Shown here: in pieces, positions 1-5,707 of the stretch
Layout of the letters: the number at the start of each line of letters is the position of its first letter
Position numbering within the stretch: the first letter of the stretch is position 1
NCBI GenBank assembly: GCA_003157445.1
Contig: PMJN01000464.1
Coordinates: 1,200 to 7,609 of the forward strand
Reading direction: 5' to 3'
DNA: 6,410 bases
Source of the DNA: Micrococcales bacterium
GTDB lineage: Bacteria; Actinomycetota; Actinomycetes; Actinomycetales; Dermatophilaceae
Made by a program: the position numbers and the translations under genes
Notes under the pieces: model-generated
Database searches by the model: none
Told to the model about the DNA's origin: nothing
Seen by the model: the letters and a program-made list of their open reading frames with translations, nothing else

Positions 1-495
1 CGCAGCCTGATCCAGACCATCGGGCGTGCCGCTCGTAACGTCTCCGGCGAGGTCCACATGTATGCCGACAAGGTGACACCCTCGATGGAACAAGCCATCG
101 ACGAGACAACTCGGCGGCGCGCCATCCAGGTGGCCTACAACCTGGAAAGAGGTCTCGACCCGCAACCCCTGCGAAAGAAGATCGCGGACATCACCGACCT
201 GCTCGAGCGCGAGGACGCCGACACCGAGGCACTGCTGGGCAGTGGTCGATCCCAGTCGCGCGGCAAGGCTCGCGGTGGCGCTGGCGGACGTGGCGCCTTG
301 GTCGCCGATGTCGCAGTGTCCAGCGGGCGACTGGCCGAGATGCCGGCAGCCGACCTGGCCAATCTCATCCAGGAGCTCACGGTACAGATGCACCAAGCAG
401 CCTCCGACCTGCACTTCGAGCTGGCCGCCCGGCTGCGCGATGAGCTGGGCGACCTCAAGAAGGAGCTGCGTCAGATGAACGAGGCGACCCGTTGA
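1..495 (+). CDS. uvrB: UvrABC excinuclease subunit B, C-terminal part (5' end outside window)
   Basis: UvrB is the damage-verifying, ATP-driven helicase-like subunit of the UvrABC nucleotide excision repair complex. It receives DNA from UvrA and recruits UvrC. The frame is open from base 1, so the gene begins upstream and only the last 164 codons are present. At visible residues 5-13 is QTIGRAARN, helicase motif VI with its arginines. It is followed by the conserved stretch [13 protein letters not shown] and a helical segment with RRAIQVAYN. Residues about 80-105 form a Gly/Arg/Ser-rich linker, longer and more basic than in the E. coli protein as I remember it. Residues about 119-159 are the UVR domain ([14 protein letters not shown]), which binds the matching UvrC domain. 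The stop is TGA at 493-495. The next gene lies 248 bases downstream behind its own leader, so it is probably transcribed separately. Identity is very secure. Confidence 0.96.
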   Translation, partial: RSLIQTIGRAARNVSGEVHMYADKVTPSMEQAIDETTRRRAIQVAYNLERGLDPQPLRKKIADITDLLEREDADTEALLGSGRSQSRGKARGGAGGRGALVADVAVSSGRLAEMPAADLANLIQELTVQMHQAASDLHFELAARLRDELGDLKKELRQMNEATR

Positions 496-600
496 GCCCT
501 GCTCCTGCCTACATCGCTGCTACCTTCGGTGCGCGAACAAGGTTGGACATAGCAGAGGAACTAGGGGTGGCCGACGAAGTCTGGGATACAGTTCGTAGCA

Positions 601-705
601 CGGAGGGGAGTATCCCCACGCGGCGTCCTCGTCAACACGGATCAGCGGCCTCGGCCTGACTGTTCCCGGGGAGCTGGTCCGCCATCAGGGCGGGAGAGAC
701 CTTCG
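601..705 (+). ncRNA. yybP-ykoY family manganese riboswitch in the terC leader
   Basis: This is a cis-acting RNA that senses Mn2+ and controls the downstream TerC-family gene. The two most conserved blocks of the yybP-ykoY class are visible: GGGGAGUA at 605-612 and GAGACC at 696-701, followed by UUCGGCC. They close a terminal helix in which CGGAGG (601-606) pairs with CCUUCG (700-705), five Watson-Crick pairs and one G-U. This matches the family arrangement, in which an AAAGG-like strand pairs with CCUUU just outside the two metal-binding loops. A UCGUCAACACGG block lies at 629-640. A perfect 5-bp hairpin, CCGCC/GGCGG (679-683 with 689-693), sits just before the 3' conserved block. A TACAGT at 587-592 could be a -10 box placing the transcript start near base 600, but I see no good -35. 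The class is known to control TerC/Alx, MntP and P-type ATPases, which fits this gene. I could not run a covariance-model search. Confidence 0.78.
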
Positions 706-735
706 GCCACTTGCTGATGCACCGTGACCGGAAGG
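700..735 (+). promoter_or_regulatory. Expression platform: alternative hairpin hiding the terC ribosome binding site
   Basis: The ribosome binding site of the TerC gene is GGAAGG at 730-735, eight bases before the ATG at 744. The 3' strand of the riboswitch closing helix, CCUUC at 700-704, is exactly complementary to GAAGG at 731-735. With G730 bulged out, the helix extends by G705-C729 and G706-C728. The same CCUUC can therefore pair either with GGAGG upstream (aptamer folded) or with the Shine-Dalgarno sequence (site hidden). Manganese binding would favour the first state and open the gene to translation. The pairings are read directly from the sequence. The regulatory direction is inferred from the translational ON switches known for E. 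coli alx and mntP. Confidence 0.6.
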
Positions 736-743
736 CGTGCCCG

Positions 744-1745
744 ATGAACGTTCCCATGTGGGTCTGGATCCTCACGATCGCCCTGACCGTGGCGCTCCTG
801 CTCTTGGACATTCTTGTCATCGGTCGCCGGCCTCATGTCCCGTCGATGGCCGAAGCTGGGCGCTATCTGGCTATGTACGTGAGTCTCGCAGTTCTGTTTG
901 GCGTGGGTGTGTGGCACTTCTGCGGGGCTGACTACGCCGGCCAGTTCTACGCCGGCTGGCTGACCGAGTACAGCCTGAGCATCGACAACCTCTTCGTGTT
1001 CTTGATCATCATGGCCAAGTTCGGTGTCCCCCAAAAACTTCAGCAGACGGCGTTGCTGGCTGGAATCGTCATCGCACTGACCCTGCGCGCAGTCTTCATC
1101 GCGGTCGGTGCCGTAGCCATCAACGAGTTCTCCTGGTTCTTTTACATCTTTGGCGCATTCCTCGTCTACACCGCAGTCCGGCTGGTCAGGGAAGGCTGCG
1201 GCCAGGACGACGGGTTCGATGAGAACCGCTTGCTGAAGTGGGTCAAGGCCCGATTCCCGGCAACCAACCAGTGGCACGGCACCAAGGTGTTCATCAGGTC
1301 CAACCGAGGCCGTGTCATCACCCCGATGTTCCTGGTCATCCTGGCCCTGGGCACCACAGACCTCCTCTTCGCCCTGGACTCAATTCCTGCGATCTTCGGC
1401 CTGACCCAGGAGCCTTTCCTGGTGCTGACCGCCAACATCTTCGCCCTGATGGGCCTGCGCCAGCTCTACTTCCTTATCGGCGGTCTGCTCAGGCGCCTGG
1501 TCTTTCTCTGGATCGGCCTGGCTGTCATGCTCTCGTTCATCGGCGTCAAACTGATCCTGCACGCGGGCCACGTCAACACGCTGCCGTTCATCAACGGTGG
1601 CCACCCCCTGCCGGGCGTCCCGGATATCTCGATTGGTCAGTCGCTCACGGTCATCGTCGCCATCCTGGCCGTTACGACGATCGCGAGCCTGCTCAAGAGC
1701 CGCAAGGACAACGCGGCCACTGCCAGCCTCACCAACGGTGGATGA
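744..1745 (+). CDS. TerC/Alx-family integral membrane metal (Mn2+) transporter
   Basis: A 333-residue polytopic membrane protein of the TerC family. Members named TerC were linked to tellurite resistance, and Alx and MeeF-type members are implicated in manganese export or metallation of secreted proteins. About nine hydrophobic segments are visible. Two family signatures each carry an acidic residue inside the membrane: SIDNLFVF near residues 79-86 (Asp81) and TTDLLFALDSIPAIF near 204-218 (Asp206, Asp212). The segment FALMGLRQLYFLIGGLL follows. Loop residues about 149-165 are charged, and the C-terminal tail is hydrophilic and Lys/Arg-containing. I chose ATG 744 because GGAAGG lies eight bases upstream and the first transmembrane helix begins immediately. 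The frame is also open to a TTG at 711 and an ATG at 717, but those would start at the edge of the riboswitch and lack a clear ribosome site. Regulation is probably by the Mn2+ riboswitch in its leader. The gene is convergent with the exporter gene, 37 bases away. Confidence 0.93.
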   Translation: MNVPMWVWILTIALTVALLLLDILVIGRRPHVPSMAEAGRYLAMYVSLAVLFGVGVWHFCGADYAGQFYAGWLTEYSLSIDNLFVFLIIMAKFGVPQKLQQTALLAGIVIALTLRAVFIAVGAVAINEFSWFFYIFGAFLVYTAVRLVREGCGQDDGFDENRLLKWVKARFPATNQWHGTKVFIRSNRGRVITPMFLVILALGTTDLLFALDSIPAIFGLTQEPFLVLTANIFALMGLRQLYFLIGGLLRRLVFLWIGLAVMLSFIGVKLILHAGHVNTLPFINGGHPLPGVPDISIGQSLTVIVAILAVTTIASLLKSRKDNAATASLTNGG

Positions 1746-1782
1746 GCATTGACCCGGACTTGGTCGTGGCGGGCGACGGATG

Positions 1783-2667
1783 CTATTGGTTGGTCGTCTC
1801 CACCAGCGCCTCAGGCATGGGAGGCACAGGCTTGCTGCCCATCACCAGTCCACTGGCCGCAACGACCAATGCCATCCCGAGCAGCTGCGGCACGCTGAGC
1901 TGTTGGCCTAGCACGATGAGCCCGGCCAGGGCGGCCACCGCCGGTTCGAGGCTGAGAAGGATACCGAACAAGTGGGGGGCTAGCCGCCGCAAGGCGATCA
2001 GCTCCAGTGAGTAGGGCAGAACCGAGGACAGCACAGCGATGGTGGCACCCCTCCTGAGCGCGTCAGGGGTCCACATCGCCGAACCTGCGGTGATCACTCC
2101 GACTGGGGTGACCAGGGCGGCCGCGATGGTCATGGCGATGGCTAGCCCGTCCAGCTGGGCGAACCTCGCCCCCGTGCGAGCGCTGAAGACGATGTACCCC
2201 GCCCACGCCGCGCCCGCCGCCAGGGCTAGTCCCAGACCGGCCAGGTCGATGCTCGCCCATGGTGTGCTGCTGATACCGGAAATTAGGGTGACGCCCAGGC
2301 CTGCGCCGGCGACGGCGAGCAAATCCTTGCGACGGTGAGACAGGATCGTTGCCAGCATCAGCGGACCGATGAACTCGATGGTGACCGTCACCCCGATGGG
2401 TATCCGGGCCAGCGCACCGTAGAAGAAGAGATTCATCGTCGCCAGGATCGTGCCGAACGCGGCGACCACCAGCCAGTCCGAAGTGGTCCGACCTCGTATC
2501 CGGGGCCGAACGATGACCAGCAGGACGGTGGCCGCGATGGTCAGCCGCAACGTCACAGACCCGAACACCCCTACCAACGGGATCAGCGTGGCCGCCATCG
2601 CCCCACCGAACTGGACCGAGACGACGGCCGCCAGCACCAGCAGGGGTGCCGGGACTCGACGGGTCAC
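1783..2667 (-). CDS. EamA/DMT-family transporter, RhtA-like amino-acid exporter
   Basis: A 294-residue member of the drug/metabolite transporter superfamily, predicted to have ten membrane helices arranged as two EamA repeats. The sequence opens with VTRRVPAPLLVLAAVVSVQ, with no cleavable signal. The first repeat ends at the motif VTVTIEFIGPL. The second runs to LEPAVAALAGLIVLGQQLS and a final helix, then a short Pro-rich tail. The ALARIPIGVTVTIEF and ISLEPAVAAL-like signatures resemble RhtA threonine/homoserine exporters more than generic EamA proteins, but the substrate cannot be fixed from sequence. The start is GTG, whose bases overlap the TGA of the upstream peptidase gene (GTGA, 4-base overlap). 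GGGAG (2678-2674) stands six bases before it, so the two genes are translationally coupled. Further upstream in-frame starts would lie inside the peptidase gene in another frame and have no transporter-like sequence. Identity of the family is secure; the RhtA assignment is moderate. Confidence 0.9.
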   Translation of the reverse strand: MTRRVPAPLLVLAAVVSVQFGGAMAATLIPLVGVFGSVTLRLTIAATVLLVIVRPRIRGRTTSDWLVVAAFGTILATMNLFFYGALARIPIGVTVTIEFIGPLMLATILSHRRKDLLAVAGAGLGVTLISGISSTPWASIDLAGLGLALAAGAAWAGYIVFSARTGARFAQLDGLAIAMTIAAALVTPVGVITAGSAMWTPDALRRGATIAVLSSVLPYSLELIALRRLAPHLFGILLSLEPAVAALAGLIVLGQQLSVPQLLGMALVVAASGLVMGSKPVPPMPEALVETTNQ

Positions 2668-3455
2668 CCGGTGCTCCCAGTGGTGGAGGGCGCCAGAGGC
2701 AGCCGTCCGGCCCCTATGAGGGTGACTCTCCGTGGCGCGGTGAGCTCTTCCTCGATTACCATCGAATCCGTTTGTGGGGCGTGAAGCATGCGGCCGGGCC
2801 CAGTGACGATGCCCACGTGATGAGGGCGTCGGCCGTGGCGGGCGAAGAAGTAGAGGTCGCCGGGCCGGGCCTGGTCGGCAGGGATGTGCTCGCACGCGTC
2901 GTACTGGTCGTCGGCGTCTCGGGGGACGAGCACGCCAATTCGGCGCAGGCTCAGGTGAACCAGACCCGAGCAGTCCAGTCCCACGTCGCACAACCCGCCC
3001 CACAGGTAGGGCACGCCTAGGTGCTTGCGGGCCGCTGCGATGAAGGCCTGGGCCTGTGGTGCAGTCTGTAGGGGGTGGGACGCGCTGGTGGGGGATGGGC
3101 AGTTGGGGATGATTTCGCCGATGTGCTCGGTGCGCACCCATCCGGGGTAACCCCGTCCATCCAGGCCGCTGGGCTGCATCGGCGCAACGACCCGGAGCCA
3201 GCGCTGCTCGGCGGCTCCTGGCGACCGCCGGCCACCATCGCCGGTGATGAGTACGGGCTCGCAGCACTCGAGCTGGGTGAGCACCCGGCCGTGCAGGCCC
3301 TGGCGTGCCCCGGCTGTGTCCAGGTCAGCCAGCCATGCGATCACATCGGGCAGTGGCGCAACCGCCCACCTGTCAACGTCTCGGGAGGCGGTAGGGCTTG
3401 CCCAAAGCGCGGTGACGGGAACAGTGACGTACATGTGGTCGTCCACGCTCGACAT
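2664..3455 (-). CDS. SH3-domain NlpC/P60 family (C40) cysteine peptidase, YkfC-like
   Basis: A 263-residue protein combining an N-terminal SH3b-like region (about residues 8-115, YVTVPVTALWASP through GYPGWVRTEHIG) with a C-terminal NlpC/P60 domain (about 135-245). The catalytic triad is visible: Cys162 in LDCSGLVH, His213 in HHVGIV, and the polar third residue His225 in RMLHAP. The motifs GVPYLWGG and RPGDLYFF are typical. Relatives such as YkfC cleave gamma-D-Glu-containing muropeptides, releasing dipeptides during cell-wall peptide turnover. No signal peptide or membrane helix is visible at the chosen ATG, suggesting a cytoplasmic enzyme, which is inference. The start at 3455 is uncertain. 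The frame stays open to 3587, but that extension is Arg/Pro-rich and unlike the family, and no start has a strong ribosome site; ATG 3434 is an alternative. The gene is coupled to the EamA exporter by a 4-base overlap. The substrate is not proven. Confidence 0.9.
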   Translation of the reverse strand: MSSVDDHMYVTVPVTALWASPTASRDVDRWAVAPLPDVIAWLADLDTAGARQGLHGRVLTQLECCEPVLITGDGGRRSPGAAEQRWLRVVAPMQPSGLDGRGYPGWVRTEHIGEIIPNCPSPTSASHPLQTAPQAQAFIAAARKHLGVPYLWGGLCDVGLDCSGLVHLSLRRIGVLVPRDADDQYDACEHIPADQARPGDLYFFARHGRRPHHVGIVTGPGRMLHAPQTDSMVIEEELTAPRRVTLIGAGRLPLAPSTTGSTG

Positions 3456-4028
3456 CGTCACATGTCCGCCGGCCCGCCGCAGGATCAGGGTGCGAAGAGG
3501 TCCCGGCCCGGTGCGGTTGAGGGGCCAGAGGATATGCAGGATCGCAGTGCGACGAAGGTGGGTTGGGCGGTTCGGTTTCGCCTTCACCAGCTGCTTGTTG
3601 GTGCACCGTCGGTCAGCTCTGGATCAAGTCGGACTGGTCATCATGGGCTGCTGTTGCGATCGGCACAAGAGGCCCGCGTTGAGGGCGGGAGGAAACCGCA
3701 CTGCTGGCCGGGCCCGCAACGGTCAGCGACATAGGCAGAATGGATGACCGGCCCTGTCCGCACAGACCTGAAACCGCTGGTCTGGTCGGGTTCGGGTGGG
3801 GTGGCCGGCGAGAGCGCAGTGGCGCCCAGGGCGAGCGCTCTTCGGTGCGCACGCGACGAGGTCGTCCACCGTCAGGTCGGGGTGCAGCTGCTGCGGCGAC
3901 CCATCCGGCCAGTGCGGCGCAGGGGGGTGCGACGTAATCACTGCTGTTGTGGGCGGTGCTCGATGAAGTGGGTGCAAACAGGGCCGGCGCAGCGCCCATC
4001 GGCAACGCGGGGTATCGGCCTGTCCCAC
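3456..4028. other. Gap of about 570 bases without a convincing gene
   Basis: Several open frames cross this stretch on both strands, but none looks like a protein. They are rich in Arg, Pro, Ala and His, switch composition abruptly, and most continue antisense into neighbouring genes. One minus-strand frame (about 3723-4028) contains a locally protein-like segment LHPDLTVDDLVA near 3850-3890, but the sequence around it is not. A decayed gene is possible. The part next to 3455 should hold the promoter of the peptidase-exporter pair; I see no clear -35/-10 set. A hairpin element at 3672-3727 is listed separately. Confidence 0.5.
3672..3727 (+). repeat. Double-hairpin element, diverged copy of the one at 5461-5522
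   Basis: The first stem pairs CCCGC (3673-3677) with GCGGG (3685-3689) around a GTTG-containing loop, and is followed by AGGAAACC. A second stem pairs GCTGGCC (3703-3709) with GGTCAGC (3721-3727), six Watson-Crick pairs and one G-T, around an 11-base loop. Bases 3678-3697 match 5468-5488 with one substitution and one single-base gap. The upstream stem halves differ between copies but stay complementary, so the structure is conserved more than the sequence. The GGGAGGAAACC tail recalls right ends of IS200/IS605-type tnpB elements, but no tnpB reading frame adjoins it. The identity is a guess; the shared structure is directly visible. Confidence 0.5.
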
Positions 4029-4691
4029 CTACCAGCCTCGTTCGCGCCACTGCTGTATATGGGGGCGTTCGGCGCCGATCGTGGTGTCCGCCCCATGGCC
4101 TGGGTAGATCCAGGTGTCATCGTTATAGACGTCAAAGATCCGGGTCTGCACATCACCGAGCAATGAGGCGAAACGCACGGGATCTTTCTCGACATTGCCC
4201 ACACCACCTGGAAACAGAGAGTCGCCGCTCCAGAGGTGAGTGTGCCCCTGCGGATCGTGGTAGGCCAATGCCACAGATCCCGGTGTGTGCCCACGCAGGC
4301 CGATGACGTCCAGGGTGATGTCACCGAACTGGAGGGTGTCGCCGTGTGACAGCCGTCGGGTGGGTGCCACTGGCAGTGCGTCTGCATCGGCCGACCCTGC
4401 CGCGGTCATGGCCTTTGTCGTAGCCGCAACCTGGGCGAGCGCACGATGGTGGTCCCAGTGCTGATGTGTGGTCACGATGATGTTCAGGGCGCCGCCGCCC
4501 TCGTGCACCAGGGATATGATCCGCGACGCATCGTCCGCGGCGTCTACGAGCAGCTGCGCGCCCGTGCGGGTGCACGTCAGGAGGTAGACGTTGTTCGCCA
4601 TCGTTCCGACGCTCGCCTTGCGGATCGTTAACGCAGGCAGGTCACGCCGATCGCTGGGACCGCCAGAAAGTACATCGCCGGTGTAGGTCAT
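4029..4691 (-). CDS. Metallo-beta-lactamase-fold hydrolase, glyoxalase-II-like
   Basis: A 220-residue single-domain MBL-fold metallohydrolase. The metal ligands are all present: the HxHxDH motif as THQHWDHH (His76, His78, Asp80, His81), His135 in GHTPGS, Asp157 in SGDSLFPGG, and His199 in YPGHGADT. That is the full two-metal set used by hydroxyacylglutathione hydrolases (glyoxalase II). The C-terminus ends in ERPHIQQWRERGW, which fits the actinobacterial group I recognise. No signal peptide is seen, so it is probably cytoplasmic. I chose ATG 4691 (MTYTGDVLSGGPSD), which matches the usual family beginning, over ATG 4700; neither has a strong ribosome site. It lies 39 bases downstream of the MDMPI-like gene on the same strand and is likely cotranscribed with it. 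In a mycothiol-using cell the pair suggests hydrolysis of mycothiol thioesters or related adducts, which is inference. The exact substrate is unknown. Confidence 0.92.
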   Translation of the reverse strand: MTYTGDVLSGGPSDRRDLPALTIRKASVGTMANNVYLLTCTRTGAQLLVDAADDASRIISLVHEGGGALNIIVTTHQHWDHHRALAQVAATTKAMTAAGSADADALPVAPTRRLSHGDTLQFGDITLDVIGLRGHTPGSVALAYHDPQGHTHLWSGDSLFPGGVGNVEKDPVRFASLLGDVQTRIFDVYNDDTWIYPGHGADTTIGAERPHIQQWRERGW

Positions 4692-4730
4692 GGGCCACAT
4701 CTTGGCACTGGCCGCATGCCCTCACCACCG

Positions 4731-5438
4731 TCAACCCCAGGCAGGCAGTACGGGTAGGGTCTCCTGGCTGGTGACGCCGCTGGCATCGCCTCGCGCGAGC
4801 CAGAGCAACAGCGTGGCGTTGGTCCCGTTGACCTCCAAGGTGCCCTCACCCACCGACCACGAGTCACCCTCATGGCTGCGTAGCAAGATCGAGGGCTCCT
4901 GAGCGTTGGTCTTCATCCGGTGGATGGCATTGCTGATCGACCGTCTGACGAACTCGGGGTCAGCATCGGCGAAAGTGTAGCCAGCGTTCAAGTCGACGTG
5001 ATGGAACACGACCTCCAGCAGCCGCAGCGTCGGCAGTTGGCCGCCGAGCACTCTGCGCCCGGCTCGCATCTGGACCTCGACGTTCTCCGGTGGGCCGGCC
5101 AGGCCTGGTGCGGCTGAGGCGAACCGAGCTGCAGACTCCTTGAGGTCGGTGAAGATATCCTGCGCGCTACGTGTGGACCCAGCCTCGATATCAGCGTCGC
5201 GTGCCTGTGGCGACTCGTACATCGCAACAGGTGTGCCCGTGATGGCCCAGCTGGCCAGGTTGCCCAACGCGTCGGCGTTTCGGGAAAGGTGTGAGAGCAC
5301 GTGAGCACGGGTCCACCCCTGGCACCGGCTGGCGGCCCTGACGCTTTGGTCGTCCAGAGCCCGCGCCGTTGCGATCAGCGAGCTGGTCTCGTGGGCCAGC
5401 AGCGCAAGATTGTCGCTGAGGTGTGAAGACGCAGTCAT
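4731..5438 (-). CDS. Mycothiol-dependent maleylpyruvate isomerase (MDMPI/DinB-like) family enzyme
   Basis: A 235-residue protein of the DinB-like MDMPI family, which uses mycothiol and a divalent metal. Characterised members isomerise maleylpyruvate in gentisate breakdown; many others have unknown substrates. The metal ligands are visible: His50 in HVLSHLSRNADAL, then Glu142 and His146 in LRLLEVVFHHVDL. Their spacing equals that of the ligands His52, Glu144 and His148 known for the Corynebacterium glutamicum enzyme. GWTRAHV is the usual motif before the first ligand. The C-terminal 50 residues (WSVGEGTLEVNGTNATLLLWL, ending LPVLPAWG) form the small C-terminal domain typical of the family. The start is ATG 5438, with AGGAGA (5450-5445) six bases upstream, an excellent ribosome site. 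The frame extends further upstream, but that extension encodes a hairpin region and is not protein-like. No gentisate-pathway genes are nearby, so a detoxification role beside the MBL hydrolase is more likely than ring cleavage. Confidence 0.9.
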   Translation of the reverse strand: MTASSHLSDNLALLAHETSSLIATARALDDQSVRAASRCQGWTRAHVLSHLSRNADALGNLASWAITGTPVAMYESPQARDADIEAGSTRSAQDIFTDLKESAARFASAAPGLAGPPENVEVQMRAGRRVLGGQLPTLRLLEVVFHHVDLNAGYTFADADPEFVRRSISNAIHRMKTNAQEPSILLRSHEGDSWSVGEGTLEVNGTNATLLLWLARGDASGVTSQETLPVLPAWG

Positions 5439-5460
5439 CGGGTTTCTCCTAGGGTGCAAA

Positions 5461-5522
5461 CCCGGCCGTTGCGGGCCGGGAGGAAACCCTTCCGCCTGTC
5501 GGCGGAAGGGTTGTACGTTCAA
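5461..5522 (+). repeat. Double-hairpin element ending in TTCAA, possible IS200/IS605-type right end
   Basis: Stem one pairs CCCGGCC (5461-5467) with GGCCGGG (5474-5480) around GTTGCG. After AGGA, stem two is a perfect 12-bp hairpin (5485-5496 with 5501-5512; core CCCTTCCGCC/GGCGGAAGGG) with a four-base TGTC loop. It is followed by GTACGTTCAA. A strong subterminal hairpin a few bases before a TCAA-type end is the layout of the right ends of IS200/IS605 elements. The element sits only 11 bases before the ribosome site of the MDMPI gene. On the minus strand it would form two stable hairpins in that gene's 5' leader, or act as a terminator for the GH15 gene, since each stem is followed by TTT on that strand. 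A diverged copy lies at 3672-3727. No tnpB frame precedes it. Confidence 0.5.
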
Positions 5523-5535
5523 TCCTGTTGGGTGA

Positions 5536-5667
5536 TACGCAAGCCCGGCACTGTTTGGCAGTACCAGCAGTGAACCGCGGCAGGGCTATGGCGCGGCCGC
5601 GCGCGGCGACTTGGGAGTTCTGGCCCTGTCTGTGAAGCGCGAACCTGTACATGTTGCCGTCGGGTAG
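5536..5667 (+). pseudogene. Probable remnant of a tnpB (IS200/IS605 OrfB) C-terminus
   Basis: This plus-strand frame is open for 43 codons between TGA (5533-5535) and TAG (5665-5667), with no start codon needed or obvious. Its end reads SVKREPVHVAVG (5629-5664). A KRE or KQE motif shortly before the stop, in a Gly/Ala/Arg-rich tail, is a common feature of actinobacterial TnpB C-termini as I remember them. The frame runs directly into hairpins and a GGATGTCAA terminus (5652-5707) that look like a tnpB right end. The RuvC and zinc-finger parts of TnpB are missing, so nothing here could be an active nuclease. The protein match alone would be weak; the call rests on its combination with the right-end structure. 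Confidence 0.42.
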
Positions 5668-5707
5668 CAGTTGGAATCCTGGTCGCTAATCGCCGGGAGG
5701 ATGTCAA
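5652..5707 (+). mobile_element. Right end / reRNA (omega RNA) 3' scaffold of a tnpB-type IS200/IS605 element
   Basis: Two hairpins are followed by a TCAA terminus. The first pairs TGTTGCC (5652-5658) with GGTAGCA (5663-5669) around a GTCG tetraloop, seven pairs including two G-U. The second pairs CCTGG (5678-5682) with CCGGG (5693-5697), preceded by GGAAT and followed by AGGATGTCAA. The layout GGAAT-CCnnn-stem-GGGAGGATGTCAA is the form I know from many tnpB right ends, where the same bases form the 3' part of the guide RNA scaffold. The last bases overlap the stop codon of the opposing GH15 gene (5704-5706). No left end or transposase is visible, so this is a relic or a solo end. Confidence 0.55.

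Noticed and set aside
605..617. GGGGAGTATCCCC as a protein-binding palindrome (operator)
   Set aside because: The inverted symmetry is present, but the block coincides with the universally conserved GGGGAGUA of the Mn riboswitch and pairs with the 3' block, which explains it better.
642..1277. A 211-codon minus-strand open frame opposite the terC gene
   Set aside because: It is antisense to the clearly coding TerC gene and to its riboswitch, is rich in Asp, Gln and His with no recognisable domain, and is a typical high-GC shadow frame.
1238..2014. A 258-codon plus-strand frame across the terC end and the exporter gene
   Set aside because: It overlaps terC in another frame and runs antisense into the EamA gene; its composition (Pro, Arg, His, Gln) is that of a frame shadow.
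2668..3267. N-terminal extension of the EamA frame by about 200 codons
   Set aside because: The extension is an Arg/Pro-rich out-of-frame reading of the NlpC/P60 gene. The GTG at 2667 with GGGAG upstream gives a normal-length ten-helix transporter.
3456..3587. A longer start for the NlpC/P60 peptidase at GTG 3587
   Set aside because: No ribosome site precedes it, and the added 44 residues are Arg/Pro/Leu-rich and unlike the family's N-terminus.
3672..3760. RNase P RNA-like blocks (GAGGAAAC, later ACAG)
   Set aside because: The hallmark conserved regions of bacterial RNase P RNA are not present in order, and the segment is far too short; the GGAGGAAACC block is better explained by the repeated hairpin element.
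5449..5707. Minus-strand small ORFs in the GH15-MDMPI gap, one with Cys pairs suggesting a zinc ribbon
   Set aside because: They cross the perfect hairpins and the putative right end, have no ribosome site, and the cysteines are not spaced as a convincing metal site.
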